Shown here: one piece after another, positions 7,181 to 15,039 of the stretch
Numbering within the stretch: position 1 is the first letter of the stretch
Layout of the letters: every line of letters begins with the position of its first letter
Source of the DNA: Methanoculleus marisnigri
Lineage (GTDB): Archaea; Halobacteriota; Methanomicrobia; Methanomicrobiales; Methanoculleaceae
Assembly: GCA_002503885.1 (NCBI GenBank)
Contig: DASQ01000081.1
Coordinates: 1 to 42,702, forward strand
Length of the DNA stretch: 42,702 nucleotides
Reading direction: 5' to 3'
Program-made: the position numbers and the translations under genes
Notes under the pieces: model-generated
Seen by the model: the letters and a program-made list of their open reading frames with translations, nothing else
The model's database searches: none
What the model was told of the DNA's origin: nothing

Positions 7181-8365
7181 TCACCGGTTATCCCGTCGTG
7201 TTGGCGGGACCAGCACCCGGTCGATGACGTGGATGATGCCGTTACTGGCGTTGATCTCCGGCGTGCTGACCGTAGCGTTATCGACCGTCAGCAGACCGCC
7301 GCTCTCCGAGACCGTCAGGTTCTCCCCGGCGAGCGTCGTGAGAGTCGTGGTGTTACCACCCTCTGTCATGTTCAGGAGTTCGGCCGCCGTATAACTGCCG
7401 TTCACCACATGGTTCGAGACCACCTGCGTCCGTACGTTGTCGTCGGTGAGGATCCCGGCGATGACTTCAGGCGTGAGGTTGCCGAACGCATCGTTAGCCG
7501 GCGCAAATACGGTATACGGCCCTTCATTCTGCAGCGTCGCCGCCAGGTCAGTGACGCTGATCAGGCCTGCCATGATGGAGAGGTTGCCGTCCTCATCGAT
7601 CACCTCGCCGAGGTCCATCTGCCCGGCGGGAGTCGGCATCGGTGTCACGTTCTCCGGTGTGGTCGTTGGTGTGGGGATCAAAACCCCGGGTGTTGTCGAC
7701 GTCGGTGTTGCGTTCTCTGTCACTTCCGGTGTTACGTTCACCGTCGGCGTCGGGGTTACGTTCCCCTCACCGAACGTAACCGTGATCGACAGCCCTGCAA
7801 CGGCCCGGTCGGTACGGGATTCGTAACGGGGATCATAGTCGGAGAGATCGCAGTAGATGAACCAGAACGTCTCACCGTCGGTGAGGTTGTGATCCCGGGC
7901 ATCGGTGTCGGTCTCGTGGAACGTCTCGTTGAGATCATTGAGCACGTACCAGATCTGGTCTTCCTCGTACACGTATTCCCCAATACTGTCGACGACTAAC
8001 CGGTCGCTGACCGTGTAGTAGTAAGTCGTGTAGTTCAGCCCTTCCGACCGGGCAACCGCATCCAGCGCGCCTATCGGCGTGTCCCCCTCCACTTCGAGGG
8101 GGTCGTCGAGGTTGATGGGGTCGACGGTGAAGTTCTCCGTCGGATCGATGGTGACGTTATACCTCCCTATGACCTCCATGGTATCTATCGGCAACTCATA
8201 CTCAAGTTCATCGCCGATTGCGAATCTTATTGCCGCCGGATCGGCCATTTCAATGCCCGGGGCGGACTGCGACGTCTCTTCTGCCGCCGACACCGCGAGG
8301 ACGGTCCCGGTCAGGGTAAGAAGACACAGAATGGTAAGAATACTAAAAACTTTTCTCAAAGCCAC
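7181..8365 (-). CDS. Exported DUF4430-like / fasciclin (FAS1) domain protein
   Basis: After a signal peptide comes a domain of about 170 residues with the DUF4430 look (IGALDAVARSEGLNY ... IWYVLND ... LTDGETFWFIY), then a Thr/Pro-rich linker with many N-x-S/T sites, and a FAS1 domain (about the last 130 residues: GPYTVFAPANDAFGNL ... VVNGSYTAAELL ... NGIIHVIDRVLVPP). FAS1 domains mediate cell-surface adhesion. I chose the GTG at 8365 because GGTGAT, complementary to the archaeal 16S rRNA 3' end, lies 4 bases before it; an upstream ATG at 8401 gives 12 more residues ahead of the signal. The product is outside the cell; the many sequons are probable AglB targets. Confidence 0.82.
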   Translation of the reverse strand: MALRKVFSILTILCLLTLTGTVLAVSAAEETSQSAPGIEMADPAAIRFAIGDELEYELPIDTMEVIGRYNVTIDPTENFTVDPINLDDPLEVEGDTPIGALDAVARSEGLNYTTYYYTVSDRLVVDSIGEYVYEEDQIWYVLNDLNETFHETDTDARDHNLTDGETFWFIYCDLSDYDPRYESRTDRAVAGLSITVTFGEGNVTPTPTVNVTPEVTENATPTSTTPGVLIPTPTTTPENVTPMPTPAGQMDLGEVIDEDGNLSIMAGLISVTDLAATLQNEGPYTVFAPANDAFGNLTPEVIAGILTDDNVRTQVVSNHVVNGSYTAAELLNMTEGGNTTTLTTLAGENLTVSESGGLLTVDNATVSTPEINASNGIIHVIDRVLVPPTRRDNR

Positions 8366-8797
8366 TTCTATCACCTGTCTCTGTTGCACCCGGATGCTCA
8401 TGACTGGAGAAGGGTTCTGATGAACGGTACGGTGGAATCGGGTTCAATCGGGGTTCTGCGTGGCGCTGATACAGCAATGCTGGAGCACCGGGCTGGTTGC
8501 CGGAGTATTTTTGTTCGGGCTATATGACTGACAGAGCGGGTATCTGGAAGCAGCCGGGACATATATAATTTTTTAAATAACTATTGGGCCTTACATGAGT
8601 CCGGAGGCCCCTCCCCGGCTGGTTCCGGGAAGTACGGGTGCCGGGCGAGCGTGAGCACCGGCAGCCCGGAGGCTGTGGAGATGCCCCTCCGATCGCACAG
8701 CACGGCAGACACCCCCGGGACCATCCAGGTGTTGAGTTGCTGCGGTGAGCCACCGTTCTGGAACTTCCGAAAAAAAGGTTATTCGCCGACCCCGCGG
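8366..8797. other. Intergenic region with promoter for the FAS1 gene
   Basis: No gene is supported here. An AT-rich block around 8558-8582 read on the minus strand (ATTTAAAAAATTATATATG) contains a good TATA-like box, implying a transcript toward the FAS1 gene with a leader of about 170 bases. A T-rich stop signal for htpX lies at 8770-8776. Confidence 0.45.
8770..8776 (-). terminator. Poly-T terminator after htpX
   Basis: A run of seven T on the minus strand begins about 20 bases past the htpX stop, fitting the simple T-tract terminators of archaea. Confidence 0.4.
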
Positions 8798-9679
8798 TTA
8801 CCGCGCTCCGGCAGCCAGGTCCTCGAGGGCGGCCACACGCTTCTCGAGCGGCGGGTGCGTGGAGAAGAGCTCCATCAGGGTGTTGCCCGAGAGCGCCGGG
8901 ATGATGAAGAAGGCGTTTGCGCCCTCCACTTCCCGCTTCTTCTCGGCGGGGATGTAGTCCATCCGCCCGCTGATCTTCGTGAGCGCCGAAATCAACGCCC
9001 GGGGGTTGTCTGTCAGTTCGGCACTGCCCCGGTCCGCGGCAAACTCCCGGTAGCGGGAGAGAGCGCGGGTGAGCAGGGTGCTCACGATCCAGACGACGAT
9101 CGAGACGACGTAGACCAGGATCAGTGCGCCCATGTTGTTGTTGTCGCGGTTGCCGCCGAAGATGCTCATGAAGAGCCAGTTCCGCATGATCAGGAAGGCA
9201 AGCATCGATAGGAAACTCGCCATCGTCAGGGTCAGCATGTCCCGGTTCTTCACGTGCGACATCTCGTGGGCGAGCACCGCCTCAAGCTCCTGGGGGGTGA
9301 GCATCCGCATGATCGAGTCGGTGACCGCCACGACGGCATGGCTCGGGCTTCTCCCGGTCGCAAAGGCGTTCGGGACCGGCGAGGGCATGACCCCCACCCT
9401 GGGCTTGGGGAGGCCTGCGCCGGTGGCGAGGCGCTCGACCATCCGGTGCAACTCCGGGTACTCGTCCTCTTCGACGATCCGGGTGCCGGTACTCCAGAGC
9501 ACCAGCTTATCGGAGAAGAAATACTGGACGAACGCCATGCCGGCGGCCATCAGCAGGAGGAACTCAAAGGGGAATCTCAGGGCGTAGAGGACGCCCAGGA
9601 AGATCAGGTAGACTATGAGGAGCAGGAACGACGTCAAAAGCATCCTCATCGTGAGACCGAAGTCGCGCGTCCACTTCAT
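8798..9679 (-). CDS. htpX: HtpX-like membrane zinc metalloprotease (M48)
   Basis: The 293-residue protein has two N-terminal membrane helices (about 10-55), the M48 catalytic motif HEMSH at 138-142, two further helices (about 150-210) and the third zinc-ligand region SRYREFAADRGSAE. Length and order match HtpX, which degrades damaged membrane proteins at the cytoplasmic face. It is divergent from thi4, with about 130 bases of shared upstream DNA holding a TATACC element on its side. Confidence 0.93.
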   Translation of the reverse strand: MKWTRDFGLTMRMLLTSFLLLIVYLIFLGVLYALRFPFEFLLLMAAGMAFVQYFFSDKLVLWSTGTRIVEEDEYPELHRMVERLATGAGLPKPRVGVMPSPVPNAFATGRSPSHAVVAVTDSIMRMLTPQELEAVLAHEMSHVKNRDMLTLTMASFLSMLAFLIMRNWLFMSIFGGNRDNNNMGALILVYVVSIVVWIVSTLLTRALSRYREFAADRGSAELTDNPRALISALTKISGRMDYIPAEKKREVEGANAFFIIPALSGNTLMELFSTHPPLEKRVAALEDLAAGAR

Positions 9680-9811
9680 GATAGGAATCTATTGGACCGG
9701 AGATCTCTTAAGGTATACGCTGGAATTTTCGAGCGTCAATGTCTGAATCGGGCTCCGGGACATTACGCGCCAGCGGCCTTATGGTATCAGGGTGAGACAG
9801 ATAAAGATTGG

Positions 9812-10576
9812 ATGACACTGAACGAAGTGACCATCAGCAGGGCCATTCTCGAGGAGCAGCACAAGACGTTCATCGACTACCTCGAGATGGACGCCGCCGT
9901 CATCGGCGGGGGCCCCTCAGGGCTCGCCTGCGCCGCGCTCCTCGGCGAGAGGGGCGTCTCGTGCGCACTCATCGAGAAGAAGCTCAGTATCGGCGGCGGC
10001 ATGTGGGGCGGCGGCATGATGTTTCCGCGGATCGTCGTTCAGGAAGAAGCACGGCGGCTCCTCGACCGGTTTAACATCGCCTGCCGGGAGTTCGAGGAGG
10101 GCTACTACGTCGCAAAATCGGTCGAAGCGGTCTCGAAGCTCACCGCGGCAGCCTGCGACGCCGGCGTCGAGTTTTTCAACCTCACCACCGTCGAGGACGT
10201 CATGGTCAGGGGCGACGGCAGGGTCGGCGGCCTCGTCATCAACTGGACGCCGGTCGACATGGCCGGGCTGCATGTCGACCCCCTCACCGTGGCCTGCACC
10301 TGTGCCGTCGATGCGACCGGTCACGACGCCGTGATCGCCCGGATGATCGAGAAAAAAGGCGGCAGACTCCAGGTGAAGGGCGAGAGTTTCATGTGGGCCG
10401 AGCGTGCCGAGTCCCGGATCCTCGATCACACAAAAGAGGTCTTTCCCGGCCTCTTTGTCACCGGGATGGCGGCAAACGCCGTTGCCGGGGAGTGCCGCAT
10501 GGGACCGATCTTCGGTGGAATGCTGCTCTCCGGGGAGCGGGCCGCGGAACTGGTTGCAGAGAGACTGGGCCGGTAA
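9812..10576 (+). CDS. Thi4-type thiazole synthase (sulfide-dependent form expected)
   Basis: The 254-residue protein belongs to the Thi4 family, which makes the thiazole of thiamin from NAD and glycine. It has the dinucleotide-binding GGGPSG (about 32-37), GGGMWGGGMMFPRI, ATGHDA and a C-terminal FVTGMAANAVAGECRMGP block. In yeast Thi4 the catalytic sulfur donor is a Cys; here the equivalent region reads DMAGLHVDP, with His, as in archaeal enzymes known to use free sulfide. Related archaeal proteins were long annotated ribose-1,5-bisphosphate isomerase. The ATG at 9812 is the only reasonable start; GGTGAG lies rather far (about 15 bases) upstream. No TPP riboswitch was recognised. Confidence 0.88.
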   Translation: MTLNEVTISRAILEEQHKTFIDYLEMDAAVIGGGPSGLACAALLGERGVSCALIEKKLSIGGGMWGGGMMFPRIVVQEEARRLLDRFNIACREFEEGYYVAKSVEAVSKLTAAACDAGVEFFNLTTVEDVMVRGDGRVGGLVINWTPVDMAGLHVDPLTVACTCAVDATGHDAVIARMIEKKGGRLQVKGESFMWAERAESRILDHTKEVFPGLFVTGMAANAVAGECRMGPIFGGMLLSGERAAELVAERLGR

Positions 10577-10618
10577 CACTTCAAAACCATTTTTACCGCC
10601 CCGGTAGTTACCAATAGT

Positions 10619-11269
10619 ATGGAAGAGATCAACCCGGAATCCCTGACCGAGATCGCATACGGAATCTTTGAGATCTTCCTCAACCGCGAACTCCGTCTCC
10701 GGGGTCCGCACCTGTTTGAACTCGTCGAACAGGGGACCGATTTTGAGGCTGATCTCCGTGAAATCTTCGGGCGGTTCTGTGAGGACTACCCGGAGCTCGC
10801 CGGGGCGCTCCTCCGGCGGTTCGGCGGGATCGATGCGATCTACGCACCCCTCAGGGCGGGCGAAGGCGTCCTCCCCTCGAAGACGACCCGGATGTACTGG
10901 CTTGTTCAGGATGCCCCGGGGCCCGCGGCGAGAGGCCTCGACGACGAGCAGGTGGGGAAATGGCTCATCTTCGTCCCCGCAGACGAGGTGGATGAGGCGT
11001 GGAGGAAGGTCCGGGACGAGACGGTGAGAGGAGAACTCGGGATATCCGCAAAAGTCAGCACCGCCAAACCGAACCCGGACTCACGCGACGAGTGGTCGGT
11101 CATCTACGTCTACACCCGGGACTGGGCGGACGAGACTGATGTGATGCGGGTCCGCGAGCGGCTCCGTGACCTCGGCTTTGCGGAACGGATCGGCTACAAG
11201 CGCAACATCGAGACGTACAGGGGCGAGTACAGCGAAGAGGGCAGAAAAGTTACCTACTACAGCGCCTGA
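10619..11269 (+). CDS. Bles03 / DUF1917 family protein with N-terminal extension
   Basis: Of 216 residues, the last about 115 match the Bles03/DUF1917 pattern: GKWLIFVPADEVDEAWRKV, VRGELGISAKVSTAK, VIYVYTRDWADETDVMRVRE and a closing Y-K-x-x-I-x-T-Y-x-G-x-Y. The fold is related to OspF-type phosphothreonine lyases, but catalytic activity has not been shown for this group as far as I know. The first 100 residues (acidic, helical) are not part of the domain and I do not recognise them. It follows thi4 after 42 bases that include a TTTTTACCG TATA-like element, so it may be separately transcribed. Confidence 0.7.
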   Translation: MEEINPESLTEIAYGIFEIFLNRELRLRGPHLFELVEQGTDFEADLREIFGRFCEDYPELAGALLRRFGGIDAIYAPLRAGEGVLPSKTTRMYWLVQDAPGPAARGLDDEQVGKWLIFVPADEVDEAWRKVRDETVRGELGISAKVSTAKPNPDSRDEWSVIYVYTRDWADETDVMRVRERLRDLGFAERIGYKRNIETYRGEYSEEGRKVTYYSA

Positions 11270-11303
11270 AGAACAGGTCGCCCCATTCTCTGCTGTAGCG
11301 CCG

Positions 11304-11311
11304 AAAAAAAA
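11304..11311 (-). terminator. Poly-T terminator after L40e
   Basis: Eight consecutive T on the minus strand lie about 30 bases beyond the L40e stop, in the convergent gap with the Bles03-like gene. They probably end the ribosomal/KEOPS transcript. Confidence 0.4.
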
Positions 11312-11341
11312 GAATATGCTGGATGGAGCATTACGACGGCG

Positions 11342-11488
11342 TTACGCCTTCCGTTCCCTGGACTTGGCCCGGAGTTCATCCGATCCGCATTTGCGGCAAT
11401 GGGTCGCACGGATTGCGTTCCGGGCGTTGCATTTCATACAGATCTTTACGTTGAGCAGACGTGCTTCAGCTTCAGGAAATCTTGCCAT
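11342..11488 (-). CDS. rpl40e: 50S ribosomal protein L40e
   Basis: A 48-residue zinc-ribbon protein with C17/C20 and C31/C34 (ICMKC ... HCRKC), a basic tail and a start MARFPEAEARLLN typical of archaeal L40e. The length agrees with the family. It follows the XTP pyrophosphatase after 28 bases on the same strand, at the end of the translation cluster. Confidence 0.93.
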   Translation of the reverse strand: MARFPEAEARLLNVKICMKCNARNAIRATHCRKCGSDELRAKSRERKA

Positions 11489-11516
11489 GTTGAAAACACC
11501 ACTTGTCAGGTGGGTA

Positions 11517-12107
11517 CTATTCGTTCTTGCTACTATTAACAGTTCTGTCGTCGGGGGTGCCGCATCCGGCCTCCTCCTCGATCCAGGTACGGAACGCGGC
11601 AAGTGCCCGTGCCCGGTGTGAGAACCGGCTCTTCTCGGCAAGCGGCATCTCGGCGAGCGTCTGCCCGGCGTGGGCGAAGATCGGGTCGTAGCCAAACCCG
11701 CCCTCTCCCCGGGGGGCGACGATCGTTCCCGGGAGGATTCCCCGGAAGATCCGGATGCCGTCATCCCGGGCAAACGCGATTGCCGTCTCGAAATGGGCGC
11801 TCCTGTCTTCCACGCCTTCCATGAGTTTCAGGACCCCTGCGTTCCCGATGGTGTCGTGGACGTAGGCGGCGTATGGGCCGGGAAACCCCCGGAGCGCATC
11901 GACAAAAAGGGCGGTATCGTCGACGATCAACGGGCGTGAGAGCGTCCGATAGGCGAACTCCGCCTTCCCCCGGGCGATCTCGCCGACGTCGGCGTGGCGG
12001 AACTCCGGACACTCCAGCGGGACGTGCTCGACCTCCAGCACCCCTGCAAAGTAGGCGGCCACCTCCCGCGCCTTGTTGGCGTTGCTCGTCACCACCGCGA
12101 GCCTCAC
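11517..12107 (-). CDS. XTP/dITP diphosphatase (RdgB/HAM1)
   Basis: The 196-residue enzyme hydrolyses non-canonical purine triphosphates (XTP, dITP, ITP) to monophosphates, cleaning the nucleotide pool. Motifs: N-terminal VTSNANKAREV, DDTALFVDAL, GFPGPYAAYV, and GEGGFGYDPIF followed by EKSRFSHRARAL. The start is GTG, overlapping the stop of the Kae1-Bud32 gene by four bases (GTGA), so translation is coupled. The C-terminal 15 residues (GCGTPDDRTVNSSKNE) extend past the conserved core. Confidence 0.93.
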   Translation of the reverse strand: MRLAVVTSNANKAREVAAYFAGVLEVEHVPLECPEFRHADVGEIARGKAEFAYRTLSRPLIVDDTALFVDALRGFPGPYAAYVHDTIGNAGVLKLMEGVEDRSAHFETAIAFARDDGIRIFRGILPGTIVAPRGEGGFGYDPIFAHAGQTLAEMPLAEKSRFSHRARALAAFRTWIEEEAGCGTPDDRTVNSSKNE

Positions 12108-13684
12108 AGGTAACGCCCCCGCAGTTCGACCTCATGCTCCCGGGAGAGGACCTCGTCCGCCTCCCGGAATGCCCCCGCGTACCCTTCGATGAAGGCCTCT
12201 TTTAACTCCGCGAAGTTCTCCGTGGTGCTCTCGAGCGTCTGGAAGAAGACGTGGAGGTCGACCCCCCGGCTCTCGACCTCTGATGACGTGGACGCAAGTC
12301 CGAAGTCGATTAAGACGCACTGGCCGTCGCGGACGATCATGTTGCTCGTCGTCAGGTCGCCGTGAACGATCCCCGCCGCGTGCAGCCTCCCCACCGCCTC
12401 GCCCGCGAGGCCGATCGTCTCGGGGGTGGCGACATACTTCAGCACGTCGCCGGCAACGCGCTCCATAACGATAGTGTCTGCGGTGACATCCCGGATCACC
12501 GGGGTGGGGACGCCCGCCCGCCGCGCCGCCGCAATAAGGCGGGCCTCGGCCCGGGTCCGCTCCGTGATCAGCCGCCGGTCGAGGCCCGGGTTCCGGTAGC
12601 GCTTGCTGGTGCGGTGCTTGATTACATCCGCCTCCCGGATCGTCACGACCGCCTCCGCACCGCGGGCGACGCCCCCGTCGTGGGCGGCGGCAAAGATCTC
12701 GCCGGGCTCCGTACGCCAGGCGACCTCCACCTCATCCGCCCGAAAGCCCGGTCGGATCTGTGACTCCTCGAGGGGGAGCACGACGTTGTGCTCCAGCATG
12801 ATCTTCCCCGTATAGGCGATCATCGCGCCGTTGTCGCCGAGGAACGTCCGCTCCGGGACGGCGAACGCCGCTCCCCGGTCTTCGCACATGACCCGCAGCA
12901 TCTCCTGCAGCCGCCCGTTCGCGCCGACCCCGCCGACCAGCAGCACCTCGTCCTTGCCGGCATGCGCGAGCGCCCGTTCCGTCACCTCGACGCACATCGC
13001 AAACGCGGTCTCCTGGAGGCCGAAGCAGACGTCCTCGAGCGTCGCCGCGCTCTCCTGGGCGGCACTGACGAGCCCGGAGAAGGCGAGGTCCATCCCCTTC
13101 ACCGTGTAGGGAAGTTCGATGTAGTCCCCCTGCCGCGCAAGGTTCTCGATGATCGGGCCGCCCGGGTGCGGGAGGTCGTGGCTCCGGGCGAACTTATCGA
13201 GTGCGTTCCCCAGGCCGATATCCAGCGTCTCTCCAAAGATGCGGTACCGGCCGTTCAAGTAGCCGAGCACCTGCGTGTTGGCGCCGCTCGCGTAGAGGAC
13301 GATGGGATCGGCGAAGCCGGTCGCCCACCTCCCGATCTCGACGTGCGCCACACAGTGGTTGACGCCGATGAGCGGCACGCCAAGGGCTATAGAGAGGGCC
13401 CGTGCGGCGGTCGCCACCGTCCGGAGGGAGGGGCCGAGGCCGGGCCCCTGGGAGAAGGCTACGGCCCGGATCCGTTCCGGCTCCGTGAGCACCCGGGAGA
13501 TGACCTCCTTCATCACCGAGGCGTGATGCTGCGCGGCCTCCCGCGGGTGGATTCCTCCCTTCGGCGGGATGTAGGGCGATGAGTGGAGGGCGATCAGGTC
13601 TTCTCCGAAGAGGGCGGCACTGAGGTTCCACGCGGTTCCCTCAAGACCCAGCACCAGCCCGTCTTCGGGCATCACGTCAGGCAT
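12104..13684 (-). CDS. Kae1-Bud32 fusion (KEOPS tRNA t6A synthesis, ATPase/kinase)
   Basis: The 526-residue protein joins two KEOPS subunits. Residues 1-325 are the Kae1/TsaD threonylcarbamoyltransferase with metal-binding HHASV, GPGLGPSL and LLVGGVGANGRL. The remainder is the Bud32 small kinase/ATPase with a basic VIKHRTSKRYRNPGLD region, HGDLTTSNM and DFGLA. Together they make the t6A modification at position 37 of ANN-decoding tRNAs. The fusion is common in euryarchaeal methanogens. Start is ATG 13684, with an in-frame ATG four codons on. The downstream gene overlaps by 4 bases; S27ae lies 122 bases upstream. Confidence 0.95.
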   Translation of the reverse strand: MPDVMPEDGLVLGLEGTAWNLSAALFGEDLIALHSSPYIPPKGGIHPREAAQHHASVMKEVISRVLTEPERIRAVAFSQGPGLGPSLRTVATAARALSIALGVPLIGVNHCVAHVEIGRWATGFADPIVLYASGANTQVLGYLNGRYRIFGETLDIGLGNALDKFARSHDLPHPGGPIIENLARQGDYIELPYTVKGMDLAFSGLVSAAQESAATLEDVCFGLQETAFAMCVEVTERALAHAGKDEVLLVGGVGANGRLQEMLRVMCEDRGAAFAVPERTFLGDNGAMIAYTGKIMLEHNVVLPLEESQIRPGFRADEVEVAWRTEPGEIFAAAHDGGVARGAEAVVTIREADVIKHRTSKRYRNPGLDRRLITERTRAEARLIAAARRAGVPTPVIRDVTADTIVMERVAGDVLKYVATPETIGLAGEAVGRLHAAGIVHGDLTTSNMIVRDGQCVLIDFGLASTSSEVESRGVDLHVFFQTLESTTENFAELKEAFIEGYAGAFREADEVLSREHEVELRGRYL

Positions 13685-13806
13685 AAAACAGTTGTCGCTC
13701 CGTTCGTTTCGATCATTGTTATGAAAAAGACCGGCCGCGGCCAGGGCCTGCAGGCGGGAGCAGGTGAAGCGTGGCCGCGACCGTATTTTGTATCCGGGGT
13801 GAGAAC

Positions 13807-13986
13807 CTACGTCTGGAACTCGGTGTAGCCGCACTTGCCGCAGGCCACGCGGTCCTTGTGCGCGGCCATCAGGACGCCGGGGCCGCACCGGGGGCAGTGC
13901 CGCTTCTGCAGAACTGCCTTGTCGCCCTTGACTTCGTAGCACTCGTGTCTCTTGCCCTTGGCCGACTCCTGCTTCTTGGCTGCCAT
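13807..13986 (-). CDS. rps27ae: 30S ribosomal protein S27ae
   Basis: A 59-residue zinc-finger ribosomal protein (MAAKKQESAKGKRHECYEVK ... HCPRCGPG ... ACGKCGYTEF), with Cys at 31/34 and 49/52. The ATG is 3 bases past the S24e stop, so the two are cotranslated, the usual archaeal order. Confidence 0.95.
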   Translation of the reverse strand: MAAKKQESAKGKRHECYEVKGDKAVLQKRHCPRCGPGVLMAAHKDRVACGKCGYTEFQT

Positions 13987-13989
13987 GCT

Positions 13990-14283
13990 TTACGCCTCGC
14001 TCTCCGCCCTGGGTTCGCCGCGCTTGAGCAGGTACTCCCGCTCGGTCGACTTCTTGCTCTCTTCGTCGTCGTAGATCCGGGCACGGCCGAAAAGTTCCAT
14101 CTTCCCAAACCGGGTCCGCTCGAGATCCAGCACGAGGAGGTTCTCATTCTTGTTCTGCAGCGCAGCGAGCTTCTCTTGGATGCTCTTCCGCGAGGGTGTC
14201 GGGCCATCAAAGGTGAGCGTAAACGTAAGCTCCCTCCGGTTCAACACCTCGTTCCTCACATCACGGGTAATTTCGAAGTCCAT
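13990..14283 (-). CDS. rps24e: 30S ribosomal protein S24e
   Basis: A 97-residue protein beginning MDFEITRDVRNEVLNRRELT and ending in a charged tail, typical for archaeal S24e (EKLAALQNKN, GRARIYDDEE). The upstream kinase frame enters this gene without a stop, but a TATA box 28-37 bases before the ATG argues that S24e is made from its own short-leader transcript. S27ae follows after 3 bases. Confidence 0.93.
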   Translation of the reverse strand: MDFEITRDVRNEVLNRRELTFTLTFDGPTPSRKSIQEKLAALQNKNENLLVLDLERTRFGKMELFGRARIYDDEESKKSTEREYLLKRGEPRAESEA

Positions 14284-14838
14284 CGATATCCCTAAAATAT
14301 TGTTGACGGATTTATTTATACTCTGGGATGGGCGCGGGTTTTGCCGCATCCCTCTCTCACGCACGAATACGTTCAGCATAGACGCGGCCTCCTGCTTCGC
14401 CGGTGCGTCCACGAGCCGGAGGACGACCCCTTCTCGCGGCTGGCCGTAGAGGATGGCAGCCCCGGGTGGCGCGGCGAGGACGAGCGGGATGACCGCGAGA
14501 TCCTCCTCGCCGTCGACGAAGATCACCCCCGGGGGATTTTTGACCACCTCATCGATCGCATCCACGAGTTCGTCGGTGATTGTGCCGGGAGGGTTCTTCG
14601 CTGTCAGCCTTCTTGCCTTGAGCAGGGGCGAACGGGTGCAGGGTATGCGCATCGTGTAGCCGTCGATGATGGCGATATCCGGGACGATCCCCGCATCCAG
14701 GAGGTTGTGGGTCACCACATCGCCGACGGCGTAGACCGCCCTGCCTTCGAGCCGGGGGAGGAGTTCGCCGATACTTCCGTAAAGGCTGCCGAACGGCTTT
14801 TTGAAGAGATCCCGGTGCGCTTCGGGAAGCCGGAGCAT
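13990..14838 (-). CDS. GTP-dependent dephospho-CoA kinase (DUF359), open frame fused to S24e
   Basis: The first about 160 residues match the DUF359 family, shown in archaea to phosphorylate dephospho-CoA with GTP, the last step of CoA synthesis (VYAVGDVVTHNLLDAG, PDIAIIDGYTMR, NPPGVIFVDGEEDLAVIP, YGQPREGVVL). The family normally ends around here. In this window the frame continues through a low-complexity linker (RERGMRQNPRPSQSINKSV) straight into S24e without a stop, giving 282 codons. Either a base has been lost near 14360-14340, or the stop is naturally missing and a fusion is made. The ATG overlaps the Spt4 stop by one base (TGATG). Confidence 0.85.
   Translation of the reverse strand: MLRLPEAHRDLFKKPFGSLYGSIGELLPRLEGRAVYAVGDVVTHNLLDAGIVPDIAIIDGYTMRIPCTRSPLLKARRLTAKNPPGTITDELVDAIDEVVKNPPGVIFVDGEEDLAVIPLVLAAPPGAAILYGQPREGVVLRLVDAPAKQEAASMLNVFVRERGMRQNPRPSQSINKSVNNILGISMDFEITRDVRNEVLNRRELTFTLTFDGPTPSRKSIQEKLAALQNKNENLLVLDLERTRFGKMELFGRARIYDDEESKKSTEREYLLKRGEPRAESEA
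14311..14320 (-). promoter_or_regulatory. TATA box in front of S24e
   Basis: TATAAATAAA on the minus strand is centred about 32 bases before the S24e ATG, placing transcription start only a few bases before the codon. It lies inside the open frame of the kinase. Confidence 0.6.
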
Positions 14839-15038
14839 CAACGGACCTTCAGTGCGTACCTGCCCGCCATCGTGATGTTCATCTTCTTCGCGATCTCCGA
14901 ATGCTCGGGATCGATGATCACGACGTAGCCAGCCCAGTCTTCGCTCAGGTTGGCCGTACCGCAGATGACGCAGTTCTCCCCTTCCACGACCCGGTGGCAC
15001 TCGCGGCAGACCTTGACCACCTTCTTACGGACGACCAT
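14838..15038 (-). CDS. spt4: Transcription elongation factor Spt4 (RpoE'')
   Basis: A 66-residue zinc protein with C11/C14 and C23/C26 (VCRECHRVVEGENCVICG), followed by LSEDWAGYVVIIDPEHSEIA, diagnostic of archaeal Spt4. It pairs with Spt5/NusG to keep RNA polymerase processive. It sits 1 base after Rpo7 and overlaps the kinase start by 1 base, the normal archaeal arrangement. Confidence 0.95.
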   Translation of the reverse strand: MVVRKKVVKVCRECHRVVEGENCVICGTANLSEDWAGYVVIIDPEHSEIAKKMNITMAGRYALKVR

Positions 15039-15039
15039 C

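Noticed and set aside
9680..9811. TPP riboswitch before the Thi4 gene
   Set aside because: I looked for the conserved CUGAGA and ACCUGA elements and did not find them.
12788..13582. A long plus-strand frame in the KEOPS region
   Set aside because: It is a shadow of the Kae1-Bud32 gene; no domain, no ribosome-binding site.
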